Source of the DNA: Microbacterium paraoxydans
GTDB taxonomy: Bacteria; Actinomycetota; Actinomycetes; Actinomycetales; Microbacteriaceae
Assembly (NCBI RefSeq): GCF_019056515.1
Contig: NZ_CP064873.1
Coordinates: forward strand, 2,542,001 to 2,606,000
Direction: 5' to 3'
DNA length: 64,000 nucleotides
The notes beneath the pieces were generated by a model that was not told where the DNA came from, ran no database searches, and saw only the letters and a list, made by a program, of their open reading frames with translations. The position numbers and the translations under genes were made by a program. How positions within the stretch are numbered: position 1 is the stretch's first letter; every line of letters starts with the position of its first letter. Below are positions 45,737-53,152 of the stretch, in pieces.

Positions 45737-47418
45737 CCTCTCTCCTCCTCGCTCGTGAGAGCTGCCAGCGGCGACGCGACCGCCGCCCAGAGCGCCTGCC
45801 AGAGCGGCGCCGTGCCGAGCTGCACGCGCGCCTGTCCCGCTGCCGGGAGGGCGCTGCGCTCCCCCGACACCTCCACCTCCGCCACGGCCGTCGCCGGGAC
45901 CGATGCCCCGGGCGTCCTGACCGGGAAGAGCGCCTCGACCGGCACCTCGGTCTCCGTCGCAGGTCGGGTCCTGATCGTCCCCTCGCCGCGGTACTCGCTG
46001 GCGAGGATGCCCCGCGTCGACAAGACGACCGGGGCGCCGTCCGGGATGCGGGTGCCGGGATCCCGTCCGCCCCGCACCAGGACCACCCGGTCGTCGTCCA
46101 CGGAGAACCCCAGCACCGCGGCCGTCGGGACCGGGACGAGGATGCCGGCGGCCACGATTCCGGCCGCGAGCGCGGCGGTCACGCCGACGAGGCGGAACCG
46201 CGAGGCACCGGATCGCCACATCCGGACCAGAGCGCGCACCAGGAGGACGACGCCCGCCACGACCACGACGGCCTCCAGAGCGAGCACGAAGAGGCTCGCC
46301 GCCGGGCCGGCTCCGTCGAGCAGCTGCGCGGTCCGGACGACCGCGAACAGCACCATGATGACCGGAGCCGCCAGGCAGCAGAGACCGAACGGCACGCTCC
46401 ACCACCGCTCCAGCGCCCGCGGCTGCCGCGGCGCCCCGAACACGAGGCGGGCGAGGAAGCCCGCGCCGTCGCGGATCGACCTCCTCCGGAGATTCGGCTC
46501 GTCCAGGGCGCTCATCAGGGCGAGGTACCCGTCGAAGCGCACGAAGGGGATCAGGTTCACGAGCACGACGACCGTGCAGGAGATCGCGAGGAGCAGCAGT
46601 GTCTCGCGGGCCGCCGACGACGGCAGGGCGAGAGCGGCGAGCATCGCCACCGCCGCCACCGTGGCGTGGACGGCGGGGCCGGCCAGGGCGATCGCCACAC
46701 GATGCCGTCGGTCGGGGAGCCGCCAGCCGTCCGTGACATCGACGAAGAAGGCGGGCGTGAGGTACAGGAGCATGAACCCCGCGCGCCGCGGCCGGCCTCC
46801 CAGCCGGGTGAGGGTGAGCCCGTGCGCGGTCTCGTGGACCAGGGTCGCGAGGCCGAGCGCCACGACGACGAGGGCGAAGCCGGCGAGCGGCACCGGACGA
46901 GCGAGCACGGCACCCAGCTCGCCGAGGTGCAGGGCCGCGCCGACGGTCCCGGCACCGACCACCGCGGCGACGACCGCGAGGACCGCACGATGCGGGACGG
47001 GCACGACCACACGGTCGAGACGCGCGAAGAGCGCGGACGCGCGGAGGGTCGCGAACTGCACGGTGAACGGCGGTCGATACGTGACACGACCGGGCAGCCG
47101 GGACGCACCCCCGTCCAGGAGCCCGGTGTCGCGGAAGCGTTCCATCAGTCGCAGCACGCTCTCATCGGTCTCCCCCGCCGCGAAACGGGCACGCAGCGCG
47201 GAGACCGCGGTGCGGCCGTCCATCGCCGTCAGCAGGTCGACGACCGGTCGGGACAGCCGCGCCGACGGCACGCCCTGGACAGTGGCGAGCCACCCGGAGC
47301 CCTCCGCCGTCGGCTCGAACGCGACGCCGGCGGCCAGGATCGGACACGACTCGGCGGTGAGGGCGTCCCGCCCTCGTCCGCGACGTCGCCACACGGTTCG
47401 TGGCCCTGCCGTCGTCAT
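45733..47418 (-). CDS. mpaP: M50-type intramembrane metalloprotease with N-terminal PqqD-like domain, daptide cluster
   Basis: A 561-residue protein. Residues about 25-103 look like a PqqD-type peptide-binding winged helix (RPVVDLLTAMDGRTAVSAL, then LRLMERFRDTGLLDG). Next come several membrane helices; the zinc motif HETAH is at 195-199 inside a helix, and the third ligand is probably the Asp of NLIPFVRFDGYLAL. A short extracellular domain follows a last helix near 435. It should cleave the leader from modified precursors at the membrane. Overlaps the methyltransferase and ABC genes (ATGA each). The symbol is by analogy with the Microbacterium paraoxydans cluster. Confidence 0.85.
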   Translation of the reverse strand: MTTAGPRTVWRRRGRGRDALTAESCPILAAGVAFEPTAEGSGWLATVQGVPSARLSRPVVDLLTAMDGRTAVSALRARFAAGETDESVLRLMERFRDTGLLDGGASRLPGRVTYRPPFTVQFATLRASALFARLDRVVVPVPHRAVLAVVAAVVGAGTVGAALHLGELGAVLARPVPLAGFALVVVALGLATLVHETAHGLTLTRLGGRPRRAGFMLLYLTPAFFVDVTDGWRLPDRRHRVAIALAGPAVHATVAAVAMLAALALPSSAARETLLLLAISCTVVVLVNLIPFVRFDGYLALMSALDEPNLRRRSIRDGAGFLARLVFGAPRQPRALERWWSVPFGLCCLAAPVIMVLFAVVRTAQLLDGAGPAASLFVLALEAVVVVAGVVLLVRALVRMWRSGASRFRLVGVTAALAAGIVAAGILVPVPTAAVLGFSVDDDRVVLVRGGRDPGTRIPDGAPVVLSTRGILASEYRGEGTIRTRPATETEVPVEALFPVRTPGASVPATAVAEVEVSGERSALPAAGQARVQLGTAPLWQALWAAVASPLAALTSEEERG

Positions 47419-48227
47419 CGCCCGCCCCTTCCATCCTCGGCGCGGGTGGTGGTGAGGAGGAGGATCTCCACACCGACGGGCGTCCGCACCGGGGACGTCT
47501 CGGGCACCGCGAAATTGGCCTCGACGAGTTCGTCGGCGAGGAGTCGGGGGTTCAGCACGTGCAGGCGACTCGTGAGGACCGGCACCTCCGCGCGCGGGGC
47601 GATGTCCGCGAGGCGGACCCAGTTGACCAGCCGCACGGCGCCGTCGTCCTCGATCTGCTGCGCGAAGAGGTAGGGCTCGTCTCCCGCGCTGCCGGGGACC
47701 GTGATCTCGCGGTCGGTCGGGAGTACGAGAGCGTCCGCCGACGCCCCGTCCGCGATGGTGAGGGCGAAGACGCCGGAGGAGGCCAGATGACGTCGAACGC
47801 CCGCGTAGAGACGCGCCCGGTCTTCGCCATCGAGCAGCGTGATGGAGGTCGCCCCGAGGACGACGAGGCCGAAGTGCTCGCCGAGCGCGAGGTCGCGCAT
47901 GTCCGCCACGACGCACTCGACGGTCGCCCCGTGCGGCACGGCGCCGCGGAGACGCGCGAGCATGTCCGCAGAGAGATCCACCGCCGTGACGCGATGCCCC
48001 GAGCGTGCGAGCGGGATCGTCAGCCGTCCGCTGCCCGCGGCGAGGTCCAGCACGGGTCCGGAGGCCGTGTGCGCGAGCCCCAGGACCTCGCGGATCTCGG
48101 CTCGGTCCGGGCCGACGAGCCGGTCGTAGAAGTCGGTGCCGGCTCCGGCGTACAGGTCCTGTGCCCTGGCGGTCGCGCCGACGAGGTCGAGCCGTGCCGC
48201 CACGGTCTCGGTGATCAGGGACGTCAT
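47415..48227 (-). CDS. mpaM: SAM-dependent methyltransferase, daptide cluster
   Basis: A 270-residue class I methyltransferase. The SAM motif VLDLAAGSGRLTIPLARSGHRVTAVDLS is at about residues 60-87, followed by VVADMRDLALGEHFGLVV. In daptides such an enzyme dimethylates the new C-terminal amine. The ATG at 48227 follows GGAGAGG by ten bases. It is the first enzyme gene after the precursor genes and is separated from them by a strong hairpin. Confidence 0.88.
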   Translation of the reverse strand: MTSLITETVAARLDLVGATARAQDLYAGAGTDFYDRLVGPDRAEIREVLGLAHTASGPVLDLAAGSGRLTIPLARSGHRVTAVDLSADMLARLRGAVPHGATVECVVADMRDLALGEHFGLVVLGATSITLLDGEDRARLYAGVRRHLASSGVFALTIADGASADALVLPTDREITVPGSAGDEPYLFAQQIEDDGAVRLVNWVRLADIAPRAEVPVLTSRLHVLNPRLLADELVEANFAVPETSPVRTPVGVEILLLTTTRAEDGRGGR

Positions 48228-48261
48228 CCGTGCATCGCCTCTCCTCGGCTGGATGGTCGGG

Positions 48262-48291
48262 GGGTGCGGGCGGACGATCCCGCCCGCACCC
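48262..48291 (-). promoter_or_regulatory. Hairpin between precursor genes and mpaM
   Basis: GGGTGCGGGCGG pairs perfectly over 12 bp with CCGCCCGCACCC around a 6-nt loop. No T-run follows on the minus strand, so it is more likely a partial terminator or an mRNA-protecting hairpin that raises precursor over enzyme dosage. Confidence 0.65.
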
Positions 48292-48295
48292 GCTG

Positions 48296-48415
48296 TCAGG
48301 TCGCGATGGCGGCGGCTCCGCCGATGATCGCGATGATGTAGCTCGCGTGCTCCCACCACTCGAGCGGGGTGTCGATCTGTTCGAGTTCCAGGAACTCCAG
48401 CGACGTGGACTGCAC
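48296..48415 (-). CDS. Daptide-type precursor peptide (third in operon order)
   Basis: A 39-residue peptide from a GTG start with a near-ideal SD, AGGAGG, six bases upstream. Leader part: QSTSLEFLELEQIDTP, sharing the F-x-E-L-E-x-hydrophobic-Asp-Thr/Ala-Pro motif with the other two. Core: LEWWEHASYIIAIIGGAAAIAT, a hydrophobic helix ending in Thr, the residue converted to a dimethylated diamine in daptides. Too short and too unusual in its start for most gene callers. The cleavage point is not known. Confidence 0.82.
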   Translation of the reverse strand: MQSTSLEFLELEQIDTPLEWWEHASYIIAIIGGAAAIAT

Positions 48416-48425
48416 AGTGCACCTC

Positions 48426-48551
48426 CTAGGTCAGAGCGAGAATTCCGATGATCACGCCCACGGCGAAGCCGCGGATGTAGTCATCGGCATCGCCCGGCGC
48501 GTCCATGGCCTCGAGTTCGGTGAACTCGAGCGCCGGCAGTGCTGCGGTCAT
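48426..48551 (-). CDS. Daptide-type precursor peptide (second in operon order)
   Basis: A 41-residue peptide; ATG at 48551 with SD AAGGAGGG five bases upstream. Leader MTAALPALEFTELEAMDAP has the shared motif; the core after the Pro contains GDADDYIRGF and a hydrophobic tail VIIGILALT with C-terminal Thr. It is ten bases upstream of the third precursor gene. Confidence 0.85.
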   Translation of the reverse strand: MTAALPALEFTELEAMDAPGDADDYIRGFAVGVIIGILALT

Positions 48552-48594
48552 GCGTCCCTCCTTCCTTTCTCCGATCGGGTGCTGCCGGACGGCA

Positions 48595-48729
48595 TCACGT
48601 GGCGGCTGCCGCACCGATCCCGATGAGGACCAGCGCGCCGATCACGCCCTGGTAGAAGCTGTCCCAGCTGGGGGCCTCCATCGGGTCGAGCTCCTGGAAC
48701 CGGATGCTCATCTCCGTGCTTTCGTTCAT
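48595..48729 (-). CDS. Daptide-type precursor peptide (first in operon order)
   Basis: A 44-residue peptide. ATG at 48729 is preferred over 48735 because AGGAGG is then eight rather than two bases away. Leader MNESTEMSIRFQELDPMEAP matches the motif; the core SWDSFYQGVIGALV continues to a tail GIGAAAAT with C-terminal Thr. It lies in a different frame from, and inside, the open continuation of the dehydrogenase reading frame. Confidence 0.84.
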   Translation of the reverse strand: MNESTEMSIRFQELDPMEAPSWDSFYQGVIGALVLIGIGAAAAT

Positions 48730-48784
48730 TCCCATCACCTCCTCTCCGCTGCTCGGGCCGGCGATCGCCGACCGGGGACGGGCT

Positions 48785-49000
48785 CCACCGGGAGTCGTGG
48801 AGCACAGCGCGGACGTCCGCGGCGCGGACTCCGCGCAGCATGGGGCGGTGATCCCCCCACGCCGTCTCCACGGCGGCGGCGATCCGATCGATCTCCCGTG
48901 CGCTCGGGCGCGGCGGTGACGGGAGCCCTCCTTGATCGACGACGGCGGCGATGCCGGCGGCCGGGTCACGAGGCAGTGCTGTCCCCGCCGCGACGCCGGC
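48785..49000 (-). other. Open continuation of the dehydrogenase frame beyond the amber codon
   Basis: Immediately after the TAG at 49001-49003, 72 further codons in the same frame read like the helical C-terminal end of an iron-type alcohol dehydrogenase: AAVVDQGGLPSPP, then EIDRIAAAVETAW, and PMLRGVRAADVRAVLHDS. Codon use is still GC-rich at third positions. The frame stays open to a TGA at 48548. The stretch 48730-48784 holds only the SD of the first precursor. Confidence 0.65.
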
Positions 49001-49906
49001 CTAGAAGGCGTCGAGGCTGCCGCGGTCGCCCCAGCGCGGATCGCCCGCACCGATCCGGCGCCAGACGGCGGCGATGACCGCCGCCGTGGCCGGCATCTTG
49101 CGGACGCCGAGATGGAAGGCGACCTCGTTCGCGAGGTACCAGTGGCGGGCGCTGTACGGATCGGACCCGCGGAGGGCGGCCGTGCGCTGGGTCGCGGCGC
49201 TGAGCCGCGCGAGGCGCAGTCGTCCCGTCGTCGACATCACGTCCCGCGCGGCCGCCTCGAGCAGCGCCCGACCGAGGATCCGCGCGTCGCGGTCGGCCCG
49301 CGCCGTCCGTGGACTCGTCGAGGCGCCGGCCACCCGGAGGAACGCCTCCAGCGCTCCCTCTCGCACGGCAGCAGGGGTGAGCGTGGCGAGCTGGTCGGGA
49401 TCGAGGACGGCGTGGCGCGGACGCAGCGGGCGACCGACGAGGAGCCGGGCTCCGCAGCGGTTCCGGAGGATGGCGACGCTGTTCGTCTCCGACGACGTGC
49501 CGAGCGTCGTCGGCATCGCGACGATGTCGACCGGCGGAGGCGCGTCGGGCAGGATCGTGAGCGCCGAGGTCGCCGCGTGCCGCAGGGCGAAGTCCAGGAG
49601 GCGTCCGCGGCTGAGCGCGAGGGCCGCGATCTTGCTCGCATCGAGGACGCTTCCGCCGCCGACGGCCACGATGACCTCGGGCGGTCGTCGGACGAGCTCG
49701 TCGGCGATCAGGACGACGCCGAGCTCGTCCACCCCCGAGGCGTCCACCGTCATCGTCCGGGCGGACGCTGCGGCGGGAAGCGGGCGCGCGACGGCCGCGT
49801 CGGCGATCACCAGCGTGTCGCGTCCCGCTGTCAGAGCCGCCATCGTCTCTCGTGCGCGCGGCCCGTGCCACAGCGTGGGGACGCGTGCGGTGAACGGCAC
49901 GGTCAT
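49001..49906 (-). CDS. mpaC: Iron-type alcohol dehydrogenase-like daptide dehydrogenase, probably truncated by an amber codon
   Basis: A 301-residue protein. The NAD-binding half has VIVAVGGGSVLDASKIAAL (near residue 88) and MPTTLGTSSETN (near 138), as in iron-type alcohol dehydrogenases, which are normally about 380 residues. Later, SARHWYLANEVAFHLGVRKMP is in the metal-site region. In daptide biosynthesis this enzyme, with the recognition protein, oxidatively decarboxylates the C-terminal Thr to a ketone. The stop TAG falls about 72 codons before the expected end, and homologous-looking sequence continues in frame. It overlaps the aminotransferase stop (ATGA). Confidence 0.82.
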   Translation of the reverse strand: MTVPFTARVPTLWHGPRARETMAALTAGRDTLVIADAAVARPLPAAASARTMTVDASGVDELGVVLIADELVRRPPEVIVAVGGGSVLDASKIAALALSRGRLLDFALRHAATSALTILPDAPPPVDIVAMPTTLGTSSETNSVAILRNRCGARLLVGRPLRPRHAVLDPDQLATLTPAAVREGALEAFLRVAGASTSPRTARADRDARILGRALLEAAARDVMSTTGRLRLARLSAATQRTAALRGSDPYSARHWYLANEVAFHLGVRKMPATAAVIAAVWRRIGAGDPRWGDRGSLDAF

Positions 49907-51162
49907 GCCGCCGCCTCCCGCACCCGTGCCAGGCCGCCTCGCACGGCCCGGTCGGTCTCGGCCACCTCCGCCGGGGTGAAGCCGTAGCCGGGGATGAGCT
50001 GGAAGGAGCTCGGACCGGGGTGCACCACGACGCCGCTGTCGGCGATGGCGGACACCACCTCCAGGACGTCGGTCCCGGAGAGCGGGGACGCGTCCGGGCC
50101 GCGGAGCCCCACCCCGACGAAGCAGCCGCTGCCGGTGACGTCGGTGACGATCCCGTCCTCCTGCCAGGTCCGCGCGAGGCGGCGCAGCGTCGACGCCAGG
50201 GCCTGCGTGGTGGCCTCGACGTCGATGCGGCGGAGCTCGTCGATCACGGCGAGGACCGCGGCCGCGCAGGCGGGCGTGCCCGCCTGCGTCTCCCCGTGGA
50301 CGAACGTCCATCCGCCGCGGGCGAACGCCGTCGCGATGCGGTCGCCGACGAGGAGCGCCGCCGCTCCCATCGCCCCGTTCGTCAGCGCCTTCGACACGAG
50401 GAGGACGTCCGGCGCGGCCGCCCAGCGGTCGGTGGCGAACATCGCGCCCGTGCGCCCGAAACCGGTCGCCACCTCGTCTGCCACCAGCAGGAACCCGTGC
50501 CGCTCCCTCAGCTCCAGGAGACGACGGACGAAGACGGCGGACAAGGCATGGGCTCCGCTGCCGAGGACGGGCTCCACCACGACGGAGGCGACGCGGGAGC
50601 CTTCACGCTCCAGCAGCGCTTCGAGCTCCGCCCCGTCGTCGGCGTGCGACACGTGCCGCACCGTGCGCCGGTCGACGCCGTAGACCGACTGCAGCAGGTC
50701 GTCGCCGCTCAGCACGTGGCTGCCGTACATCGTGCCGTGATAGCTGCCGCGCAGGCCGACGACGAGCGACCGCGAGCCCGCGCCCTGCTGCGCCCAGTAC
50801 TGCCGGGCGAGCTTCATGGCGGCGTCGTTGGCCGCCCCGCCGGAGGTGGAGAAGATCACCCGCCGGTAGCGCTCGGAACCCGCGAGGGCGATGAGGGCAT
50901 CGGCGGCGTCCTCGGCGTACCGGTGCGGGGCGCGGAACAGCGAGAGGTAGGAGGCGTCGCGCGTCGCCCTGCTCACGGCCTCGGTCACCGCCGGGTTGCC
51001 GAAGCCGAGGGGCACATTCCACAGGCCGCTGGTCGCGCAGAGGCGGTCGGAGCCGTCGGCGTAGAAGAGGCGATGCCCGGAGGCGCCGACCGCCACCCGA
51101 TCCGGAGGGAAGGCGGTGTCGGCGGGGAGCATCGACGTCCACAGCGCGTGCGGCGCGCTCAT
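49903..51162 (-). CDS. mpaD: Class III PLP aminotransferase, daptide cluster
   Basis: A 419-residue enzyme. Conserved parts: SGLWNVPLGFGNPAVTEAV, FSTSGGAANDAAMKLARQYW, GLRGSYHGTMYGSH, LVADEVATGFGRTG with the PLP-ring Asp, and the Schiff-base Lys in LLVSKALTNGAMG. In daptides it transaminates the C-terminal ketone to a primary amine. ATG at 51162 overlaps the recognition-protein stop (ATGA). Class III enzymes outside RiPP clusters act on omega-amines, so the role here rests on context. Confidence 0.9.
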   Translation of the reverse strand: MSAPHALWTSMLPADTAFPPDRVAVGASGHRLFYADGSDRLCATSGLWNVPLGFGNPAVTEAVSRATRDASYLSLFRAPHRYAEDAADALIALAGSERYRRVIFSTSGGAANDAAMKLARQYWAQQGAGSRSLVVGLRGSYHGTMYGSHVLSGDDLLQSVYGVDRRTVRHVSHADDGAELEALLEREGSRVASVVVEPVLGSGAHALSAVFVRRLLELRERHGFLLVADEVATGFGRTGAMFATDRWAAAPDVLLVSKALTNGAMGAAALLVGDRIATAFARGGWTFVHGETQAGTPACAAAVLAVIDELRRIDVEATTQALASTLRRLARTWQEDGIVTDVTGSGCFVGVGLRGPDASPLSGTDVLEVVSAIADSGVVVHPGPSSFQLIPGYGFTPAEVAETDRAVRGGLARVREAAA

Positions 51163-52226
51163 CGTGCTCCTCCCCCCGAGGTGTCCTCGATCCCCGCACC
51201 GAGGTGGACTCCGAGCGCGGCGAGCGCCTCCAGGCACAGATGCCGCGCGTGGGCATCGGGCACTCCGCAGGCGCGGGCCACGCGCGCCGCCGCACGTCCG
51301 CGTGTGCTCGAGGTCTGGATCGCGTCGACCACCGCAGCGGTCAGCGGGGACAGGAGGTGCCGGCGGAGCGTCCGGACATCGGCGAGCAGGAACCCCTCGG
51401 CGGTGTCGAGCAGGAACGGGTCGTCGGTCAAGGGTTCCGCGTCCGCGAGATCGTCATCCAGGAGCGCCCACCCGAAGCCCGCGATCCGAGCGGCGCCGTT
51501 CGGCAGGCGGAGCATCTTCCGGAGATCGGCCGCGTCGAGGTACCGGCGGAGCCACGGCCGGCGGTCGAGCTCGACGATGAGGTTCGCCGAGCCGGGCACG
51601 CCGCCCAGCGCCGACGCCAGGGGCAGGGCCTTCCCGAGGGCGGCAGGGAGGTCGTCCACGTGGCCGATCGCCTCCCCCTGCACTCCGAGATGCACACCGC
51701 CGTCCGCGTCGATGCGGAGGGCGCGCGGAGCCTCCACCTCCTGCGGCCGCGCGAGAGCGGAGCGGTCCGCGAGCAGCACCCGCGGGTCGAGCATGGCCGC
51801 GGCGAAGACTCCGGTGCCGCGCGCGAGATCGGCGTCGTCGAGGAAGGCACGCCAGCTCGCCTCGTCGAAGAAGCGCATCGCCGTCGGTCCGACGATCTGG
51901 ACGAAGGAGGCCGCGATGTAGTCCTGGAGCTCGACGCCGCGCTCCCCCAGGAAGAGCTCGTCGCCGAGGTCGGCGAGCCGTCCTCCGTAGCCGACGACCC
52001 GCGCCGCCCCCGGCCGAGGCACCGATCCTGCGGGCTCGAGGATCACGTCCTCGGGGTCGGCCGCAGCCGCGAGGGCGTCAGCGCCGGTCTCCGCCTCGCG
52101 CAGGAACACGCGACCGCGTGCCGCATGCCCGCCCGTGACCCACGCCCGCAGGGCCTGCGGCCCGAGGAGCGGGTCCTCGCCCATCGACCCGTCGCTCTGC
52201 CGTGCCGTCGTCGCACTCGTCCCCAT
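51159..52226 (-). CDS. mpaB: Daptide-type RiPP recognition protein
   Basis: A 355-residue soluble protein without obvious catalytic motifs. It opens the biosynthetic operon and is coupled to the aminotransferase. Its region near residues 95-140 (GVELQDYIAASFVQIVGPTAMRFFDEASW) and the helical C-terminus (LLADVRTLRRHLLSPLTAAVVDAIQ) suit a peptide-recognition role, and proteins at this position in daptide clusters bring the leader to the dehydrogenase. The start ATG at 52226 has GGGGGGAT upstream; an ATG 14 codons later is possible. Assignment is mainly from cluster context. Confidence 0.75.
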   Translation of the reverse strand: MGTSATTARQSDGSMGEDPLLGPQALRAWVTGGHAARGRVFLREAETGADALAAAADPEDVILEPAGSVPRPGAARVVGYGGRLADLGDELFLGERGVELQDYIAASFVQIVGPTAMRFFDEASWRAFLDDADLARGTGVFAAAMLDPRVLLADRSALARPQEVEAPRALRIDADGGVHLGVQGEAIGHVDDLPAALGKALPLASALGGVPGSANLIVELDRRPWLRRYLDAADLRKMLRLPNGAARIAGFGWALLDDDLADAEPLTDDPFLLDTAEGFLLADVRTLRRHLLSPLTAAVVDAIQTSSTRGRAAARVARACGVPDAHARHLCLEALAALGVHLGAGIEDTSGGGAR

Positions 52227-52260
52227 GATCCCCCCAGAGAACCGGATCCGTCTGACGCCG

Positions 52261-52310
52261 TTGCGTCTTCATATGAAGATATACAGGCCTCTGACGAGGT
52301 GCAATATAAT
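52261..52310 (-). promoter_or_regulatory. AT-rich promoter with 14-bp operator-like palindrome ahead of the daptide operon
   Basis: On the minus strand TTGCAC (52298-52303) is followed after 17 bases by TATCTT, a reasonable -35/-10 pair. TCTTCATATGAAGA (52266-52279), a perfect palindrome, overlaps the -10 end. This is the most AT-rich spot nearby, about 40 bases upstream of mpaB. No dedicated regulator is encoded in the cluster. Confidence 0.6.
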
Positions 52311-52391
52311 AGCTTTCACGACCGCAGGCCTGGATCGCCGGTATGTCACGAGGCCCCCGGGACATCGGATAGGATGGACAGGTTGTTCCCT

Positions 52392-52479
52392 GGTGACGTG
52401 TCCGAGCGGCCGAAGGAGCACGCTTGGAAAGCGTGTGTTGTGCAAGCAACCGCGGGTTCGAATCCCGCCGTCACCGCCA
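52392..52479 (+). tRNA. tRNA-Ser (anticodon GGA)
   Basis: A class II tRNA: acceptor GGTGACG/CGTCACC, anticodon stem CACGC/GCGTG around TTGGAAA (anticodon GGA), a long variable arm, T arm CGGGTTCGAATCCCG. Discriminator G at 52476 and encoded CCA at 52477-52479. It marks the boundary of the daptide cluster. Confidence 0.96.
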
Positions 52480-52487
52480 CAGACGAA

Positions 52488-52514
52488 GAAGACCTCCGCA
52501 TCGCGGAGGTCTTC
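52488..52514 (+). terminator. Terminator of tRNA-Ser
   Basis: GAAGACCTCCGC and GCGGAGGTCTTC form a perfect 12-bp stem with a 3-nt loop, followed by TCTCGTTTC. It can also terminate the convergent GNAT gene. Confidence 0.82.
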
Positions 52515-52531
52515 TCTCGTTTCGGGCGGCG

Positions 52532-53134
52532 TCAGCCCTCGAAGCGCACCCCGTACGTCAGACCACCGGGCGCGGACGGGAGCACGGTCATGCCGAGCCG
52601 CTCGTAGAACGCGGCCGCGCCGGAGTTCGCGGGGTCCATGCCGAGGTGCAGCGCCGGGACACCGCGCCGACGCAGCTCGGCGAAGAGCGTCTCGATGAGA
52701 CCGCGACCGAGTCCTTGCCCCTGGGTCTCCGGCAGCAGGTCGATGTGCAGATGCGCCGGGTACTCGGCGGCATGCGGCTCGACCCCCGGCTCCCTGGTGT
52801 AGCCGTACTCGATCAGCTTCTCTTCGCGCGTCTGCGGGTCCGCCGATCGCGGATAGCGCGCGTGCAGGCCCGGCCACCACTCGTCGCGGAACCAGGCGTA
52901 GAAGGCGTCGGTGTCGTCGGTGGCGACGATGTAGCCGATGGTGCGCCCGTCCTCGGCCTCCACGACCCAGGCGAGGTCCGGGTGCCGCTCGACGTACGGC
53001 ACCGCGAAGAGGTTCCCCCACAGCTCGTCATCGGACAGCACCCCGGTGGCGTCTCCCCCGGCGTCGGCCGTCCGCAGGCAGATCTCGAACATCGCCGGGC
53101 GATCGGTCGGACGGTAGGGACGGATGCGCGACAC
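52532..53134 (-). CDS. GNAT family N-acetyltransferase
   Basis: A 200-residue acetyltransferase. It begins IRPYRPTDRPAMFEICLRTADAG; the acetyl-CoA motif A is LHIDLLPETQGQGLGRGLIETLFAELRRRGV (near residues 130-160), followed by LGMDPANSGAAAFYERLGM. It resembles the acetyltransferase branch related to the C-terminal domain of eukaryotic O-GlcNAcase. Substrate unknown. Monocistronic, or followed by the PAP2 gene only as its upstream neighbour. Confidence 0.9.
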   Translation of the reverse strand: MSRIRPYRPTDRPAMFEICLRTADAGGDATGVLSDDELWGNLFAVPYVERHPDLAWVVEAEDGRTIGYIVATDDTDAFYAWFRDEWWPGLHARYPRSADPQTREEKLIEYGYTREPGVEPHAAEYPAHLHIDLLPETQGQGLGRGLIETLFAELRRRGVPALHLGMDPANSGAAAFYERLGMTVLPSAPGGLTYGVRFEG

Positions 53135-53152
53135 GGGGGCTCCTCGGACGGG

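Noticed and set aside
47415..48422. Methyltransferase start at 48422
   Set aside because: The extra 65 residues cover the hairpin and the third precursor in another frame and are not protein-like; 48227 fits the family.
48426..48614. Longer 62-residue version of the second precursor
   Set aside because: The N-terminal extension overlaps the end of the first precursor gene and lacks an SD; the ATG at 48551 has a strong one and keeps the shared leader layout.
48426..48729. Precursors as holin or phage-toxin genes because of their single hydrophobic helix
   Set aside because: No phage genes are near, and the shared leader motif, Thr ends and enzyme context fit RiPP precursors much better.
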